41,518 nucleotides of DNA, taken from positions 1-41,518 of the forward strand of contig SDNX01000013.1 in assembly GCA_004524545.1 (NCBI GenBank), in the 5' to 3' direction. A program made the translations under genes and the position numbers. The notes under the pieces are model-generated. The model made no database searches. It was not told the origin of the DNA and saw only the letters and a list, made by a program, of their open reading frames with translations. Below are positions 1 through 9,955 of the stretch, one piece after another (within the stretch, counting starts at the first letter, position 1; each line of letters opens with the position of its first letter). Origin of the DNA: Promethearchaeota archaeon (GTDB lineage: Archaea; Asgardarchaeota; Lokiarchaeia; Sigyniarchaeales; Promethearchaeaceae).

Positions 1-2
1 TG

Positions 3-1532
3 AATCCGGTGGAACATGGGGAATGCTTTATCACAGAAGATGTTTGGACATTTGACCCGTTAAATGGTGACGAACACGCTAACAATTTGATGCAACCCGT
101 TAAAATTGCTGAGTTAGATCAAGATTTCGGCACTTATGAACGATTCTTGGGGAGAAACATCAATCCTTCTCATAACATTACTTCTGGGCAGATATATTTC
201 AGTGTGATTTCCAAGGAGCGCGCAGGCAAATTTTCAGGTAAAACCGTGCAATTAATCCCTCACTGTACAGATGAAGTAATCAACCGTTTAGAAGAAACTG
301 CAGAAAATGAAAAATTAGATGTTTTGTTAATAGAATGCGGTGGTACGGTTGGGGATTTGGAATCCACCATGTTTCTTGAAGCATTTCGACAATTCCGTCT
401 AAAATTACCAAAAAAAGATACACTACTTGTACATGTAACTCTAATTCCTTATCTGAAGACTGTAGGTCAATTGAAGTCAAAACCAACTCAACATTCAGTT
501 CGTGCATTACAAAGTATGGGATTACAACCCGATATTATCATCTGCAGATCTGAAATTCCTATGTCATCTAGCGTTAGACAAAAAATTTCCTTATTTTCGA
601 ACGTACCTGAAAAAGCAGTAATCAGTTCACCAGATTTACCAACTATCTATAAGCTTCCTTTGAAATTTGAGGAACAACGATTAGGGGATTATATTTGTGA
701 ATTGTTGGATGTTAAACCAAAGTTGGTAAAATATGATCCTGTTCGGAATTATTCGGAATGGGAGAAAATGGCAGAACTCTATACATCCGCAACAGAAACG
801 ATTACAATTGCCATGCCTGGAAAATATATCGAAATCGCAGATAGTTATGTTTCGATTAATGAAGCCCTATTACATGCGTGTGCTCATGAACATGTTAAAC
901 TCCAGTTCAAATGGATCGACACAGAGAAAGATGTGAAAGATGAACTTGCTGGTTGTGATGGAATTTTACTCACTCCCGGTTTTGGAAGCAGAGGGGTAGA
1001 AGGAATGATAAATTGTGCAGAATACGCAATAGATAATAAAATCCCCTATTTGGGGATATGTTTTGGAGCACAATTATTTTATATCGCATTTTGCAGGAAA
1101 TATTTGGATCTTAAAGGAGCTAACAGCACTGAAATCGATCCAAACACACCTTATCCTGTAGTAGATTTCTTGGAAGGACAAAAAGGTCTTTTAGAAACAG
1201 GAGGTACGATGCGTTTGGGAGCTTATGATATTCAAATAACCCCAGATACAAAATTATTTGAAGCTTATAAAAAAGAAACTGTTCGTGAACGTTTTCGTCA
1301 CCGGTTCCACATAATAGAGAAGTTTTTAAATGAAACACCTGGAGCGGAAAAGCTAAAGATCTCAGGAAGAGACCCCACGGGAAAGATTGTAAATGCTATA
1401 GAGTTGGTAGATGAAGAACATTGGATGGTGGGCACTCAATTTCATGCAGAATTTAAAAGTCGACCTTATGCACCATCTCCATTGTATCAAGCTTTCATAA
1501 AAGCAATAAAAAAAGACAAAAACAAAAAATAA
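3..1532 (+). CDS. pyrG: CTP synthase, 5'-truncated by the window edge
   Basis: CTP synthase makes CTP from UTP, ATP and glutamine, the last step of pyrimidine nucleotide synthesis. The reading frame is open from base 3 and begins inside the synthetase domain with NPVEHGECFITED, matching the family's SPxQHGEVFVTEDG. About 55 N-terminal residues including the P-loop therefore lie outside the window, and the GTG at 9 is not the true start. The Mg-binding glutamate motif ECGGTVGDLE and KPTQHSV are present. The C-terminal class I glutaminase domain has its nucleophile cysteine in GICFGAQ (Cys codon 1059-1061) and the GTQFHAEF histidine/glutamate motif. Between TED and GTYERF there is an extra segment of about 20 residues absent from typical bacterial and archaeal enzymes, so this is a divergent version. 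The window also holds pyrB, but not adjacent. Confidence 0.93.
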   Translation, partial: NPVEHGECFITEDVWTFDPLNGDEHANNLMQPVKIAELDQDFGTYERFLGRNINPSHNITSGQIYFSVISKERAGKFSGKTVQLIPHCTDEVINRLEETAENEKLDVLLIECGGTVGDLESTMFLEAFRQFRLKLPKKDTLLVHVTLIPYLKTVGQLKSKPTQHSVRALQSMGLQPDIIICRSEIPMSSSVRQKISLFSNVPEKAVISSPDLPTIYKLPLKFEEQRLGDYICELLDVKPKLVKYDPVRNYSEWEKMAELYTSATETITIAMPGKYIEIADSYVSINEALLHACAHEHVKLQFKWIDTEKDVKDELAGCDGILLTPGFGSRGVEGMINCAEYAIDNKIPYLGICFGAQLFYIAFCRKYLDLKGANSTEIDPNTPYPVVDFLEGQKGLLETGGTMRLGAYDIQITPDTKLFEAYKKETVRERFRHRFHIIEKFLNETPGAEKLKISGRDPTGKIVNAIELVDEEHWMVGTQFHAEFKSRPYAPSPLYQAFIKAIKKDKNKK

Positions 1533-1698
1533 TCTCCCTTTTGTAAAATATCTTATAGATCTCGAAAATTATTAGCCTATTATTTATTTAGGGATTAATA
1601 ATATTGCATAAAATATTTTCGCTATATGGAAACTCAATTAAGTATTGATTCTCTTCTAAGCTCTGTTGAATCATATTTGGATAATTAGGATATTACTT

Positions 1699-3132
1699 AT
1701 GGAAGAAGTAGAGAAATCAGATCAGATTCATACCCAAATATTGCCTGATTTTGCTCAAAACCTTTCTCTAACCTTAAAAAAAAAATATGAAGCCTATAAT
1801 CAAATTGACTCCCTAAAATCGTCTCAGTCACTGGATCGAATATTCTCTTATGTAATCCCAGAATTTGCTAAAGACATTGTAGACTTAGAGGCGAAAAAGG
1901 TCAATTTAATGCAATCATTCCACCAAATGAAAAATTATCTTGAGCTGGATTCAAATTTAAAAAAATTTTTTACCGCAGACGAAATTCTTGATAATAGGTT
2001 AATTTACTCCGTTAGTAAAAAAAAATTAACTAATTTCAATGTTGCAGCGGTCGATGGGAGTTTTGTAAGAAAATGTTATACTAATTTTGAATTTTCTCTG
2101 TTTCGAGCAATATCCGTTATTTATTCGTTTTCATTTACGGGAGTAGATATCGAGTATTACCCAGAAGATTCAGGGATACAAAATTACCAGTTAAGTAGAA
2201 TTCTAAATAACACCACAGATCAATTAGCTACTTCTCAAGTATCCATTGACCGCGCATTTATGGAGATCACCTTAGTTAATGATTTGATCACAAAATACAA
2301 AAAAAACATCAACATGGTGATTCTAGATGGTTCTATACTAACAGAGCCATTAAATTTACTTTCAAACTCACCACAAAATACTGATTTGATGATTAAATAC
2401 TCAAATCTGATAAAAGAATATAAAAAATTATACAATTTATGTGATATTCGAAAAATTGACTTGGTTGGAGTTGTCAAAGATACTCGATCTTCAACATTTC
2501 GCAAATTATTGACGCGGAGAGTACCTCAAATCTTATCCAAAATGGGGGGGTCATCTTTAACCCAGATCGATTACCGAAAATTAATGCAATATTTCTCAGA
2601 TTTAGATTTATTCCATCGTTTTTTAGAAGTCGGGGATAGATCTTGTGCGTTTTCTATTAGCTCTTCAGGTAACTCTTGGATTCCAAGACAACTTGAAATA
2701 TTGAATTCAGAATTAAATACCAAAAACCATTTTCTTAACGATTACAAGTTTTATGCGTGCTACATGAAACCTGTTCCCTATGATTTTCCTATACGTATTG
2801 AATTCCATCAAAACAAGAACAATTTAAATCCAATATATCTACAAACCAAAATTCAACGTATTTGCGAACATCTATATCCCTTATGTTCTAAATTTGAAGA
2901 TTTTGCTATCCCAATTCCGCAAATAGAGGCACACATGAGAGCAAAACTATCAATTAATGACCTAAATATGGTAATTCAATTGTTGAATAGACACATCGGA
3001 GAAGAACTGAGAAATTATTCTAAAAAAATGATATTTTCAGAACCAGACACTCAAAATTCGTCAAAATTTGATGAATTCTTAGTAAAAAATAATTTCTTAG
3101 TACCTAAAAGACGCGAAAGAATGCCATTATAA
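1699..3132 (+). CDS. nurA: NurA-family 5'-3' nuclease
   Basis: NurA is the nuclease partner of the HerA DNA translocase, resecting DNA ends for homologous recombination in archaea. Visible NurA motifs are VAAVDGS (metal-binding Asp about residue 119), ILDGS (Asp about 210), VGVVKDTRSS, and a C-terminal PIPQIEAHMRA block, in the expected order. At about 477 residues it is longer than many crenarchaeal NurAs (about 340), with a longer N-terminal helical region. I place the start at ATG 1699; a TTG at 1666 would add 11 residues with no good reason. No herA, mre11 or rad50 is in the window. The stop overlaps by 6 bases the stop of the convergent gene at 3127-3678. Confidence 0.85.
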   Translation: MEEVEKSDQIHTQILPDFAQNLSLTLKKKYEAYNQIDSLKSSQSLDRIFSYVIPEFAKDIVDLEAKKVNLMQSFHQMKNYLELDSNLKKFFTADEILDNRLIYSVSKKKLTNFNVAAVDGSFVRKCYTNFEFSLFRAISVIYSFSFTGVDIEYYPEDSGIQNYQLSRILNNTTDQLATSQVSIDRAFMEITLVNDLITKYKKNINMVILDGSILTEPLNLLSNSPQNTDLMIKYSNLIKEYKKLYNLCDIRKIDLVGVVKDTRSSTFRKLLTRRVPQILSKMGGSSLTQIDYRKLMQYFSDLDLFHRFLEVGDRSCAFSISSSGNSWIPRQLEILNSELNTKNHFLNDYKFYACYMKPVPYDFPIRIEFHQNKNNLNPIYLQTKIQRICEHLYPLCSKFEDFAIPIPQIEAHMRAKLSINDLNMVIQLLNRHIGEELRNYSKKMIFSEPDTQNSSKFDEFLVKNNFLVPKRRERMPL

Positions 3133-3678
3133 AGAAATCATTCGTTTTGAACACACATAACAAAGAATGGGGTTAGATTGGTATTCTTTTCCACAGTGAG
3201 GGCATTTTGACACATATTCCATTTGAATTTCATTGACTGTGTTCCGCCGTTTCCTTTTTTTGATTAAATATCGTATAAATATGGGGATATATAGGAGGGA
3301 GATTATTCCGCAGATGATCCCAAATCCTTGGAGTAATTCAATTTTTATTTCTGCAAAGGTCAATGAGTGCCTTTTCATTAAAATAATTGCGAATAGATAC
3401 ACACATAATTCGGAAAACATACCATAAAGAGGTATTTTCCAATCGATTTTAGTCACAATTCCGAAAATTGAAATGGAAATTATCCAGCTAGTGATTAACA
3501 ATGTAATACTTGTCTGTTCTCCGAAAATATGGAAATTCATTGCAAGAAAGGATAAAATATAATGTTGGAATGGTGTTTCGACAACCATGGAAATTAACGG
3601 AATGCCGAGATATCCAAGAAGTAAAATGATCCAATTCAAAAGGATCAAATAAATCGGATTTTTTACTTCAATTTTCAT
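3127..3678 (-). CDS. small membrane protein with C-terminal zinc ribbon
   Basis: I do not recognise a named family. The 183-residue product has four hydrophobic stretches (roughly residues 7-30, 40-63, 80-103 and 117-138), then a basic stretch KKRKRRN and a C-terminal cysteine module CPHCGKEYQ...CYVCSKRM. This module is two CxxC pairs spaced like a zinc ribbon and is likely cytoplasmic. The start ATG at 3678 follows no clear Shine-Dalgarno sequence. It is convergent with nurA and shares its last bases with it. Such ribbon-tailed membrane proteins are common in archaea; no function can be assigned. Confidence 0.7.
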   Translation of the reverse strand: MKIEVKNPIYLILLNWIILLLGYLGIPLISMVVETPFQHYILSFLAMNFHIFGEQTSITLLITSWIISISIFGIVTKIDWKIPLYGMFSELCVYLFAIILMKRHSLTFAEIKIELLQGFGIICGIISLLYIPIFIRYLIKKRKRRNTVNEIQMEYVSKCPHCGKEYQSNPILCYVCSKRMISL

Positions 3679-3783
3679 AATTGTACATCTTTTTTATTAA
3701 GTTATTCGTAAAATTTTTTTATTATGGCTAATATTAGCCATCACTGTTGATTCTACTCGTTATTTGTCTTAATATTATGCATG

Positions 3784-3791
3784 TATTTAAG
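3784..3791 (+). promoter_or_regulatory. candidate TATA box for rpoA1
   Basis: The octamer TATTTAAG lies about 52 bases upstream of the rpoA1 start, in an intergenic region of 164 bases between divergently transcribed genes. An archaeal TSS would fall about 25 bases downstream, leaving a short leader that includes AAAGGGTG just before the coding region. This is a pattern match only. Confidence 0.4.
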
Positions 3792-3842
3792 ATGTTACTT
3801 TCAGCTAAAATCGTAAGATCACAAAGGGTGTAAATCAAATAA

Positions 3843-6800
3843 ATGTCATATTCAGGAATTTCTCGCGTAATTGATAAAATTAAATTTGGCCTATTATCAC
3901 CTAACGAAATCCGGAAGATGTCTGCAACTAGAATTATTACGGCAGATACCTACGATGATGATGGATTACCACTTGCAGCAGGTTTGATGGACCAAAAATT
4001 AGGGACTATCGAACCCGGTCAGAAATGTACTACTTGTGGTAACCGTGTTGGGCAATGTCTTGGTCATTTTGGCCATATTGAGTTGGCACGACCTGTGGTT
4101 CATGTAGGTTTTGCTAAGTTGTTGTTAACATTACTCCGAACTATTTGTCCAAGTTGTTCACGTTTATTACTTACCGAAGATCAATTTGAAGACTTCAAGA
4201 AAAGAAAAGAACAACAAGCTCGGATATTTGAAAATGTTAGTGACGTTCTTATCCAAAATATATTCAAAACAGCTCGAAAAACTAAAAATTGCCCATTCTG
4301 TGGAGAGGAACGCAAAAAAATCACTATAGAGAAGCCTACAACTTATTATGAGGAAGTAGGGTTGGATCAACCTCGACGATTATATCCTAGTGATATTCGA
4401 GAGCGACTTGAAAAAATGAATGATGGCGACTGCCGACTCCTAGAAATTAGTCCTGAAGCTACAAGACCAGAATGGATGATTTTAACTGTACTTCCAATCC
4501 CTCCTGTCTGTGTAAGACCTTCAATCACATTAGATAGTGGAATCCGCTCCGAAGATGACTTAACTCATAAATTAGTTGATGTTATCCGAATTAATGCACG
4601 CTTACGGGAAAATATTGAGGCTGGTGCACCCCAACTTATTGTAGAGGATCTTTGGGAGCTATTACAATATCATATTACGACATTCTTCAATAACGAAGTC
4701 AGTGGAATCCCACCAGCACGTCATCGTTCTGGGCGAGCTTTGCGAACCCTTACCCAAAGATTGAAAGGAAAAGAAGGACGATTCCGAAGCAACTTAAGTG
4801 GTAAACGCGTAGATTTTTCGGCTCGAACGGTAATATCACCAAATCCTCATATTTCAATTAATGAAGTGGGAGTCCCAGAAATCATTGCTAAAATTTTAAC
4901 CGTGCCTAATCATGTAACGGAATGGAATATCGAAGATATGAAACAAATGATAATAAATGGTCCAGATAAACATCCGGGTGCTAATTATATCATTCGTACA
5001 GATAATCGACGTATTGATCTTCGTTACGTAAAAGACAGGAGAATTATTGCAGACACCATACAGCCAGGTTTTGTTGTAGAACGCCACTTAAAAAATAAAG
5101 ATTTAGTATTGTTTAATCGACAACCATCTCTTCACAGGATGTCTATTATGGCTCATGAAGTTCGAATTATGACAGGAAAAACCTTTCAACTGGCTTTATT
5201 AGTTTGTACACCTTACAACGCAGATTTCGATGGAGACGAAATGAACTTACATGTTCCACAGAGTGAAGAGGCGCGAGCTGAAGCTCAATTCTTATTAAAA
5301 GTTCAAGAACATATTATCTCTCCACGGTATGGAGGCCCTATCATTGGTGGTGTCCATGATTTTATCTCTATGGCTTATATTTTTACTCGAAAGGATTCTA
5401 TGTTTGACAAGAGTACAACATATCAAATGTTGGAATGGGGAAATATATTTAGACATAATCCTGACTTTAAATTATCAGATCTTACGCCTATTGTAACAGA
5501 TCCTGAACCGATGTATTCGGGAAAATCAATTTTCAGCACATTATTACCAAAAGATTTGAATATGCAATTAAAATCCAACTTTTGCCGAAAATGTGAGGAT
5601 GGATGCAAAGAAGAAGACTGTGATTATGATGGATACGTCAACATTGTTAACGGAGAATTAGTCTCTGGGGTATTAGATGAGAAAACTTACGGAGCAGGAA
5701 AACCCACAGCAATATTATTAAGAATCACCAAAGATTATGGTGCTGATGCAGCTCGACAGTTTTTAGATGATTCTGCAAGTATGCTACTTTATTTCATTAT
5801 GCATCATGCTCTAACCATGGGTTTAGATGAAGTTGATATCACAAGTATCATGCCAAAAATCACCGATGTTATGACCAATGCAAACAATCAATGTGATTTA
5901 TTCATCAAAGCATTTAATGAAAATGATGAAGAAACCATGCCATGTGCACCAGGTCGAACATATCAAGAAACTTTAGAATTACGTATTCAAGAAGTATTAA
6001 ATAAAGCTCGTGACGAAGCGGGAAAAATAGGCGCTTTAGAGTTAGGTGATTCCGCACATTCAGTTATTATGACTAAAAGTGGTGCACGGGGAAATCCTTT
6101 AAATTTGACTCAAATGGCAGCCTGTGTTGGACCCCAAGCAGTTCGAGGTAAACGTATACATCGAGGATTCTCAGATCGAACTCTACCACACTTTAAATTA
6201 CGAGATCTCACAGCAAGAGCGCGAGGATTTGTAGAATCTTCGTATCGAAAAGGATTAGATCCAATTGAATTCTTTTTCCATGCTATGGGTGGTCGAGAAG
6301 GATTGGTTGACACTGCAGTGCGAACATCTTCATCAGGATACATGCAACGGCGTCTTGTTAATGCTTTACAAGATATGGTTGTTCAAAATGATGGAACCGT
6401 CCGAACTTCTACAGATAACATTATTCAATTCGTTTATGGAGATGACCGGGTGGATCCAGCAAAATCAGATCACGGAGATGCAGTAAACGTGAAGAATATC
6501 TTCTTAAAAACTAAAACCTTGAACAACTATGTAGAACATGAGCAAGATTTTCGTGATCGAAAAATTAAACGATTAAAAGAAGAAGGAAATCTCACACCTG
6601 CATTAAAGAAAGAAAATGATTACATAGAGAAATATCAAACTGAATTTGACGCTGATGTGAAAAAGACAACACCCAAGCCGAAAAAAGTAGACCAGAAACC
6701 AGTTACTAAGACCCGTCCAAAGGAAGAGCCCGAGAAAGAAGAGGTACAAATTAAGACTCCTAAGAGAACTACTAAAAAATCAACTAAAAAGTCATCTAAA

Positions 6801-6965
6801 AAGAAGACCATCACCAAGGAAACTAGTGAACCAGAGTATACGGAAGAATATTTCCAAAATTTATATAATGATGAAACGGGTAAAACTGCAGTTTGGAGAG
6901 GAGCGATAACAAAATTGTACCAAAAATGGGTTGCAGATAAAAAAGAAGAATTGGGGGTAAAATAA
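3843..6965 (+). CDS. rpoA1: DNA-directed RNA polymerase subunit A' with C-terminal extension
   Basis: This is the N-terminal two thirds of the largest RNA polymerase subunit. The clamp zinc motif [17 protein letters not shown] and a second Cys set (CPSC...CPFC) are present. The catalytic loop [10 protein letters not shown] has the Mg-binding aspartates at residues 461, 463 and 465. The bridge-helix region [20 protein letters not shown] is also visible. The conserved core ends near [14 protein letters not shown] (about residues 866-880), where archaeal A' subunits normally stop after about 880-905 residues. This one runs to 1040. The surplus contains a Lys/Thr/Pro-rich linker (about 937-995) and an ordered-looking tail ending [15 protein letters not shown] plus a charged end. 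rpoA2 follows one base after the stop. The rpoB and rpoH genes are not in the window. Confidence 0.97.
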   Translation: MSYSGISRVIDKIKFGLLSPNEIRKMSATRIITADTYDDDGLPLAAGLMDQKLGTIEPGQKCTTCGNRVGQCLGHFGHIELARPVVHVGFAKLLLTLLRTICPSCSRLLLTEDQFEDFKKRKEQQARIFENVSDVLIQNIFKTARKTKNCPFCGEERKKITIEKPTTYYEEVGLDQPRRLYPSDIRERLEKMNDGDCRLLEISPEATRPEWMILTVLPIPPVCVRPSITLDSGIRSEDDLTHKLVDVIRINARLRENIEAGAPQLIVEDLWELLQYHITTFFNNEVSGIPPARHRSGRALRTLTQRLKGKEGRFRSNLSGKRVDFSARTVISPNPHISINEVGVPEIIAKILTVPNHVTEWNIEDMKQMIINGPDKHPGANYIIRTDNRRIDLRYVKDRRIIADTIQPGFVVERHLKNKDLVLFNRQPSLHRMSIMAHEVRIMTGKTFQLALLVCTPYNADFDGDEMNLHVPQSEEARAEAQFLLKVQEHIISPRYGGPIIGGVHDFISMAYIFTRKDSMFDKSTTYQMLEWGNIFRHNPDFKLSDLTPIVTDPEPMYSGKSIFSTLLPKDLNMQLKSNFCRKCEDGCKEEDCDYDGYVNIVNGELVSGVLDEKTYGAGKPTAILLRITKDYGADAARQFLDDSASMLLYFIMHHALTMGLDEVDITSIMPKITDVMTNANNQCDLFIKAFNENDEETMPCAPGRTYQETLELRIQEVLNKARDEAGKIGALELGDSAHSVIMTKSGARGNPLNLTQMAACVGPQAVRGKRIHRGFSDRTLPHFKLRDLTARARGFVESSYRKGLDPIEFFFHAMGGREGLVDTAVRTSSSGYMQRRLVNALQDMVVQNDGTVRTSTDNIIQFVYGDDRVDPAKSDHGDAVNVKNIFLKTKTLNNYVEHEQDFRDRKIKRLKEEGNLTPALKKENDYIEKYQTEFDADVKKTTPKPKKVDQKPVTKTRPKEEPEKEEVQIKTPKRTTKKSTKKSSKKKTITKETSEPEYTEEYFQNLYNDETGKTAVWRGAITKLYQKWVADKKEELGVK

Positions 6966-6966
6966 T

Positions 6967-8184
6967 ATGTCAGAAGTTGCATCAAAGGAATTTAAAATAA
7001 AAACATTGGATTATTTGAAAAGTTTGGGAATTTCAAGTAGTATTATCGATGAAATGAACGAGCAGATGAAAGATGAGAAACTGAGCAAAGAACAAGTCCA
7101 ATATTTCGCAGATCAAGTTTATCTAAGCTACCAACGATCTTTAATCTCTCCAATGGAACCCATAGGAACTGTTGCAGCACAATCTATCGGGGAACCAGGC
7201 ACGCAGATGACTCTACGTACTTTCCACTTCGCAGGAGTATCTGAATTTTCTGTCACTCAAGGGTTACCACGGCTAATAGAAATCGTAGATGCACGCAGAA
7301 ATCCTAGTACACCAATAATGTATGTATATCTGACTGAGGAATACTCCAAGAATCGTAAGAAAGCGCGGGAAATTCATCAAAAAATTGAACAAATTCGTGT
7401 TGATAGTATCGCATATGATGTAGAAATCGATCTCGCAGATTATTCCATTGTAGTGTATCTGGATGAGGAATTACTTGAAGATAAAGGATTAGATATTGAT
7501 GAAATTACGAAAAAACTCAAGAAATACGGAAAGAAAGGCACTATAGATGTTGATTATGAAAATAATTGCATAATAATAAATCCAGATCTTGAGGACATCC
7601 AAAAATTGCAGAAGAAACGAGAGAAGATTCTGAAAACTTTAATTTCCGGAATCAAGGGAGTAAAAAGAGGAATCATTTACAAAGATTCCAATTCAGGTAA
7701 TTGGATGATTCAAACTGAGGGTACCAATCTTGCAGAAGTATTAAAAATCAAGGGTGTGGATCCTATGCTAACCATTTCAAACCACATTCATGAGATTGAG
7801 AAAATTTTCGGAATAGAAGCAGCACGAGAAATTATTATTCGAGAAGCTAAAGGAGTACTTCGGGATCAAGGATTAGATGTTGATCAAAGACATCTACTTG
7901 CAATGGCGGACCTTATGTGTTTTACTGGACGTATCCTGCAAATTGGAAGGCACGGTATTTCAGGTGTGAAAGAGAGCATTCTTGCTCGTGCTGCATTTGA
8001 AGTGACGATAAAACAATTAATTAATGCAAGTGTTTCTGGGGAAGAAGAGAAATTGAAAGGAATACCTGAAAATGTAATTATTGGTCAATTAGTGCCAACG
8101 ATTGGAACTGGTGCAATCAAAATCCAAGCAGATTTAGAGAAATATCGAGAAATTTTGCAAGATATGGCTAAGAAGATTGATTAA
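6967..8184 (+). CDS. rpoA2: DNA-directed RNA polymerase subunit A''
   Basis: This is the C-terminal third of the largest RNA polymerase subunit, which completes the active site with A'. The trigger-loop region [18 protein letters not shown] (from about residue 74) and [19 protein letters not shown] are unmistakable. The C-terminal block [26 protein letters not shown] is the usual jaw/cleft segment. Length 405 is typical. It is cotranscribed with rpoA1 (one-base gap). Its stop overlaps the stop of the convergent nop10 gene by 4 bases at 8181-8184. In many archaea this gene is followed directly by rpl30e-nusA; here that block starts 13.8 kb further on. Confidence 0.97.
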   Translation: MSEVASKEFKIKTLDYLKSLGISSSIIDEMNEQMKDEKLSKEQVQYFADQVYLSYQRSLISPMEPIGTVAAQSIGEPGTQMTLRTFHFAGVSEFSVTQGLPRLIEIVDARRNPSTPIMYVYLTEEYSKNRKKAREIHQKIEQIRVDSIAYDVEIDLADYSIVVYLDEELLEDKGLDIDEITKKLKKYGKKGTIDVDYENNCIIINPDLEDIQKLQKKREKILKTLISGIKGVKRGIIYKDSNSGNWMIQTEGTNLAEVLKIKGVDPMLTISNHIHEIEKIFGIEAAREIIIREAKGVLRDQGLDVDQRHLLAMADLMCFTGRILQIGRHGISGVKESILARAAFEVTIKQLINASVSGEEEKLKGIPENVIIGQLVPTIGTGAIKIQADLEKYREILQDMAKKID

Positions 8185-8360
8185 TTAATTTCTTTTTTAT
8201 TATTTTCCTTAAAAATAGGAATTCTATATTTTTGATATTTATCCTGAGGAGAATACTTTGGAGGATGAGGAGTTTTCACTTTAGTACCACATTTAGTGCA
8301 TTCCTTTGGAGAAAGAGTATATGTATTACATTTCGGACAAAAATACAGTATTTTCGGCAT
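8181..8360 (-). CDS. nop10: H/ACA RNP protein Nop10
   Basis: Nop10 is the small zinc-containing protein of the H/ACA ribonucleoprotein that guides pseudouridylation. The product from ATG 8360 is 59 residues. It has the family order [16 protein letters not shown], then CTKCG, then the signature SPHPPRFSPEDKY here as [18 protein letters not shown] chose ATG 8360 because archaeal Nop10 starts right at this point. An earlier in-frame ATG at 8402 would add 14 unrelated residues and overlap the upstream gene. It lies 10 bases after aIF2-alpha, a pairing conserved across archaea. Confidence 0.93.
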   Translation of the reverse strand: MPKILYFCPKCNTYTLSPKECTKCGTKVKTPHPPKYSPQDKYQKYRIPIFKENNKKEIN

Positions 8361-8370
8361 AATACATCGA

Positions 8371-9189
8371 TCAATCAGTTCGTTCAAAGGAATATTCGCC
8401 ATTATGCGATTCGATAATTTCTTGAATGGTGGTAGTAATTTTCTTCAAGTAACTCTCAGCTTTTCGATAATCACTTGCTGTTATCCGCATACTGTAGGTA
8501 GGAGCTCCAATATAATGGATTGTAAGGTCCATTAATTTATCCTTTTCAATTTCACTAGCAGCTTTAAATGCATCCTTAATTACTTCAACCCCATTTTCAT
8601 CATAAACGATTATTTCAAATTTGCCTTCAATTTCTACTTGAGACAATTGAATGTTCGTGTCAATCAAGGTGAATAGAGTTTCCACGGCTTCTTTTGGCAG
8701 ATCTAATTCTAATTTCTTCAATTCCTCTAATCCATCTTCTTTAATAGCATCGAATGCGTCATGAAGTGTTCCATATGCATCCATCAGAGGAAACCCAATT
8801 TTTTCGTATACCTCATCTAATTTCATATTGTTCTGAGTTCCGAATAATCTGAACAAATTTTCACACTTGCGTTCAAACTTCCAATCACTCATAATTGAGT
8901 TTTGTTGCTCAGTGTTTACACGACGCAAAGATAAATCGATATGTCCTTTCTCGGGATTTACCCGCAACACTTTTAGAACTATTCGTTGGTTGAGCTTAAC
9001 GTAATTTGAGATGTTTCGAATCCAGCGGTTAGCCAATTCAGATATGTGTACCATACCTCTTGCACGACCACCTGGTGTGTTTCCCTCATAATCTTCGAGG
9101 TCCGCATAGACATACATGCGTTCAACATGGATTATTTGGCAAACTACGAGTTCATCTTGATCCGGAAATTTTGCTTGTTTCTTTGGCAT
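8371..9189 (-). CDS. eif2a: translation initiation factor 2 subunit alpha
   Basis: aIF2-alpha is part of the heterotrimer that brings initiator tRNA to the small ribosomal subunit. Residues about 10-95 form an S1 RNA-binding domain (ELVVCQIIHVERMYVYADL ... MVHISELANRWIRNI ... GHIDLSLRRV). This is followed by the helical domain and a C-terminal alpha-beta domain (TIHYIGAPTYSMRITASDY) that binds the gamma subunit. Length 272 is typical. The S1 loop carries a short NTPGGRAR insert before MVHIS. It is the first gene of a two-gene operon with nop10; the usual upstream partners rps27e and rpl44e are at 16.8-17.2 kb instead. Confidence 0.95.
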   Translation of the reverse strand: MPKKQAKFPDQDELVVCQIIHVERMYVYADLEDYEGNTPGGRARGMVHISELANRWIRNISNYVKLNQRIVLKVLRVNPEKGHIDLSLRRVNTEQQNSIMSDWKFERKCENLFRLFGTQNNMKLDEVYEKIGFPLMDAYGTLHDAFDAIKEDGLEELKKLELDLPKEAVETLFTLIDTNIQLSQVEIEGKFEIIVYDENGVEVIKDAFKAASEIEKDKLMDLTIHYIGAPTYSMRITASDYRKAESYLKKITTTIQEIIESHNGEYSFERTD

Positions 9190-9263
9190 TTGGGAAAATC
9201 CTCAAAAATATAAACTAAGTCTTTACATGTGACGTATTATTTAGTTTTTTTGATTTAACTCTA

Positions 9264-9953
9264 ATGACCACTTTTGATGACGATAATTCAATAATATTTC
9301 CATGTAAAGCTGGATGCAATAATTGTGAATTGTGTTCAAAAATTGATGGAATAATACATTCTGAATTAAAAAATAAAATTGATGATAGAATTCAAGAGTT
9401 CCGTAATATAGATAAGGCAAATAAAGATGCTCTGTTCGGTGAGATGTGTTTTTGTATTCTAACCGCTAATTTTAATGCAGTTAGAGGAATTCAGATTCAA
9501 AAACAGCTTGGAACACAAATATCAAGTTTAAATCAAGAAGAGTTAGCCACAAAATTGAAGGAATTAGGCTATCGATTTCCCAATACCCGCGCCAATTATA
9601 TTTTTGAAGCCAATAAATGGTATACAAAATTAGAATCGATACTTTTTTCCTATGCACTTTCAGACCAGAAAATTTTACGAAATTGGTTAGCAAAGAATGT
9701 AAAAGGTTTAGGGCTTAAGGAAGCATCTCATTTTTTACGGAATATTGGATTCGATAACTGTGCAATTATCGATTTTCATATCATTGATATTTTAGTAAAT
9801 CATAGCTTAATTTCCAAACCAAAAACTCTAACTCAACGTAAGTATGAAGAAATTGAACGTGTTTTAGAAAATATTGCTCAATTAAAGGAGCTGACATTAG
9901 CTGAGCTAGATTTGGTTTTGTGGTATCTAGAGACTGGTCAGATTTTGAAGTAA
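9264..9953 (+). CDS. ogg: archaeal 8-oxoguanine DNA glycosylase/AP lyase (Ogg2 type)
   Basis: This is a base-excision repair enzyme that removes 8-oxoguanine and nicks the abasic site. The helix-hairpin-helix block VKGLGLKEASHFLRNIGF followed by AIIDFHIIDIL is the Ogg2 signature. The expected catalytic lysine is residue 152 and the aspartate residue 170, with the 18-residue spacing of the family. Length 229 is slightly above the usual 205-210. The excess is an N-terminal segment with four cysteines, CKAGCNNCELC (residues about 14-24), which is not part of the standard fold. The gene ends two bases short of the convergent uppP stop. Confidence 0.87.
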   Translation: MTTFDDDNSIIFPCKAGCNNCELCSKIDGIIHSELKNKIDDRIQEFRNIDKANKDALFGEMCFCILTANFNAVRGIQIQKQLGTQISSLNQEELATKLKELGYRFPNTRANYIFEANKWYTKLESILFSYALSDQKILRNWLAKNVKGLGLKEASHFLRNIGFDNCAIIDFHIIDILVNHSLISKPKTLTQRKYEEIERVLENIAQLKELTLAELDLVLWYLETGQILK

Positions 9954-9955
9954 TT

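Noticed and set aside
1666-1698. TTG start for nurA adding 11 residues
   Set aside because: The added residues (NHIWIIRILL) are hydrophobic and unlike a NurA N terminus; ATG 1699 is better.
6635-6985. 116-residue minus-strand hydrophobic frame at the end of rpoA1
   Set aside because: It is the antisense of the Lys-rich rpoA1 tail, which reads as Phe/Leu/Val-rich on the other strand; apparent transmembrane character is an artefact.
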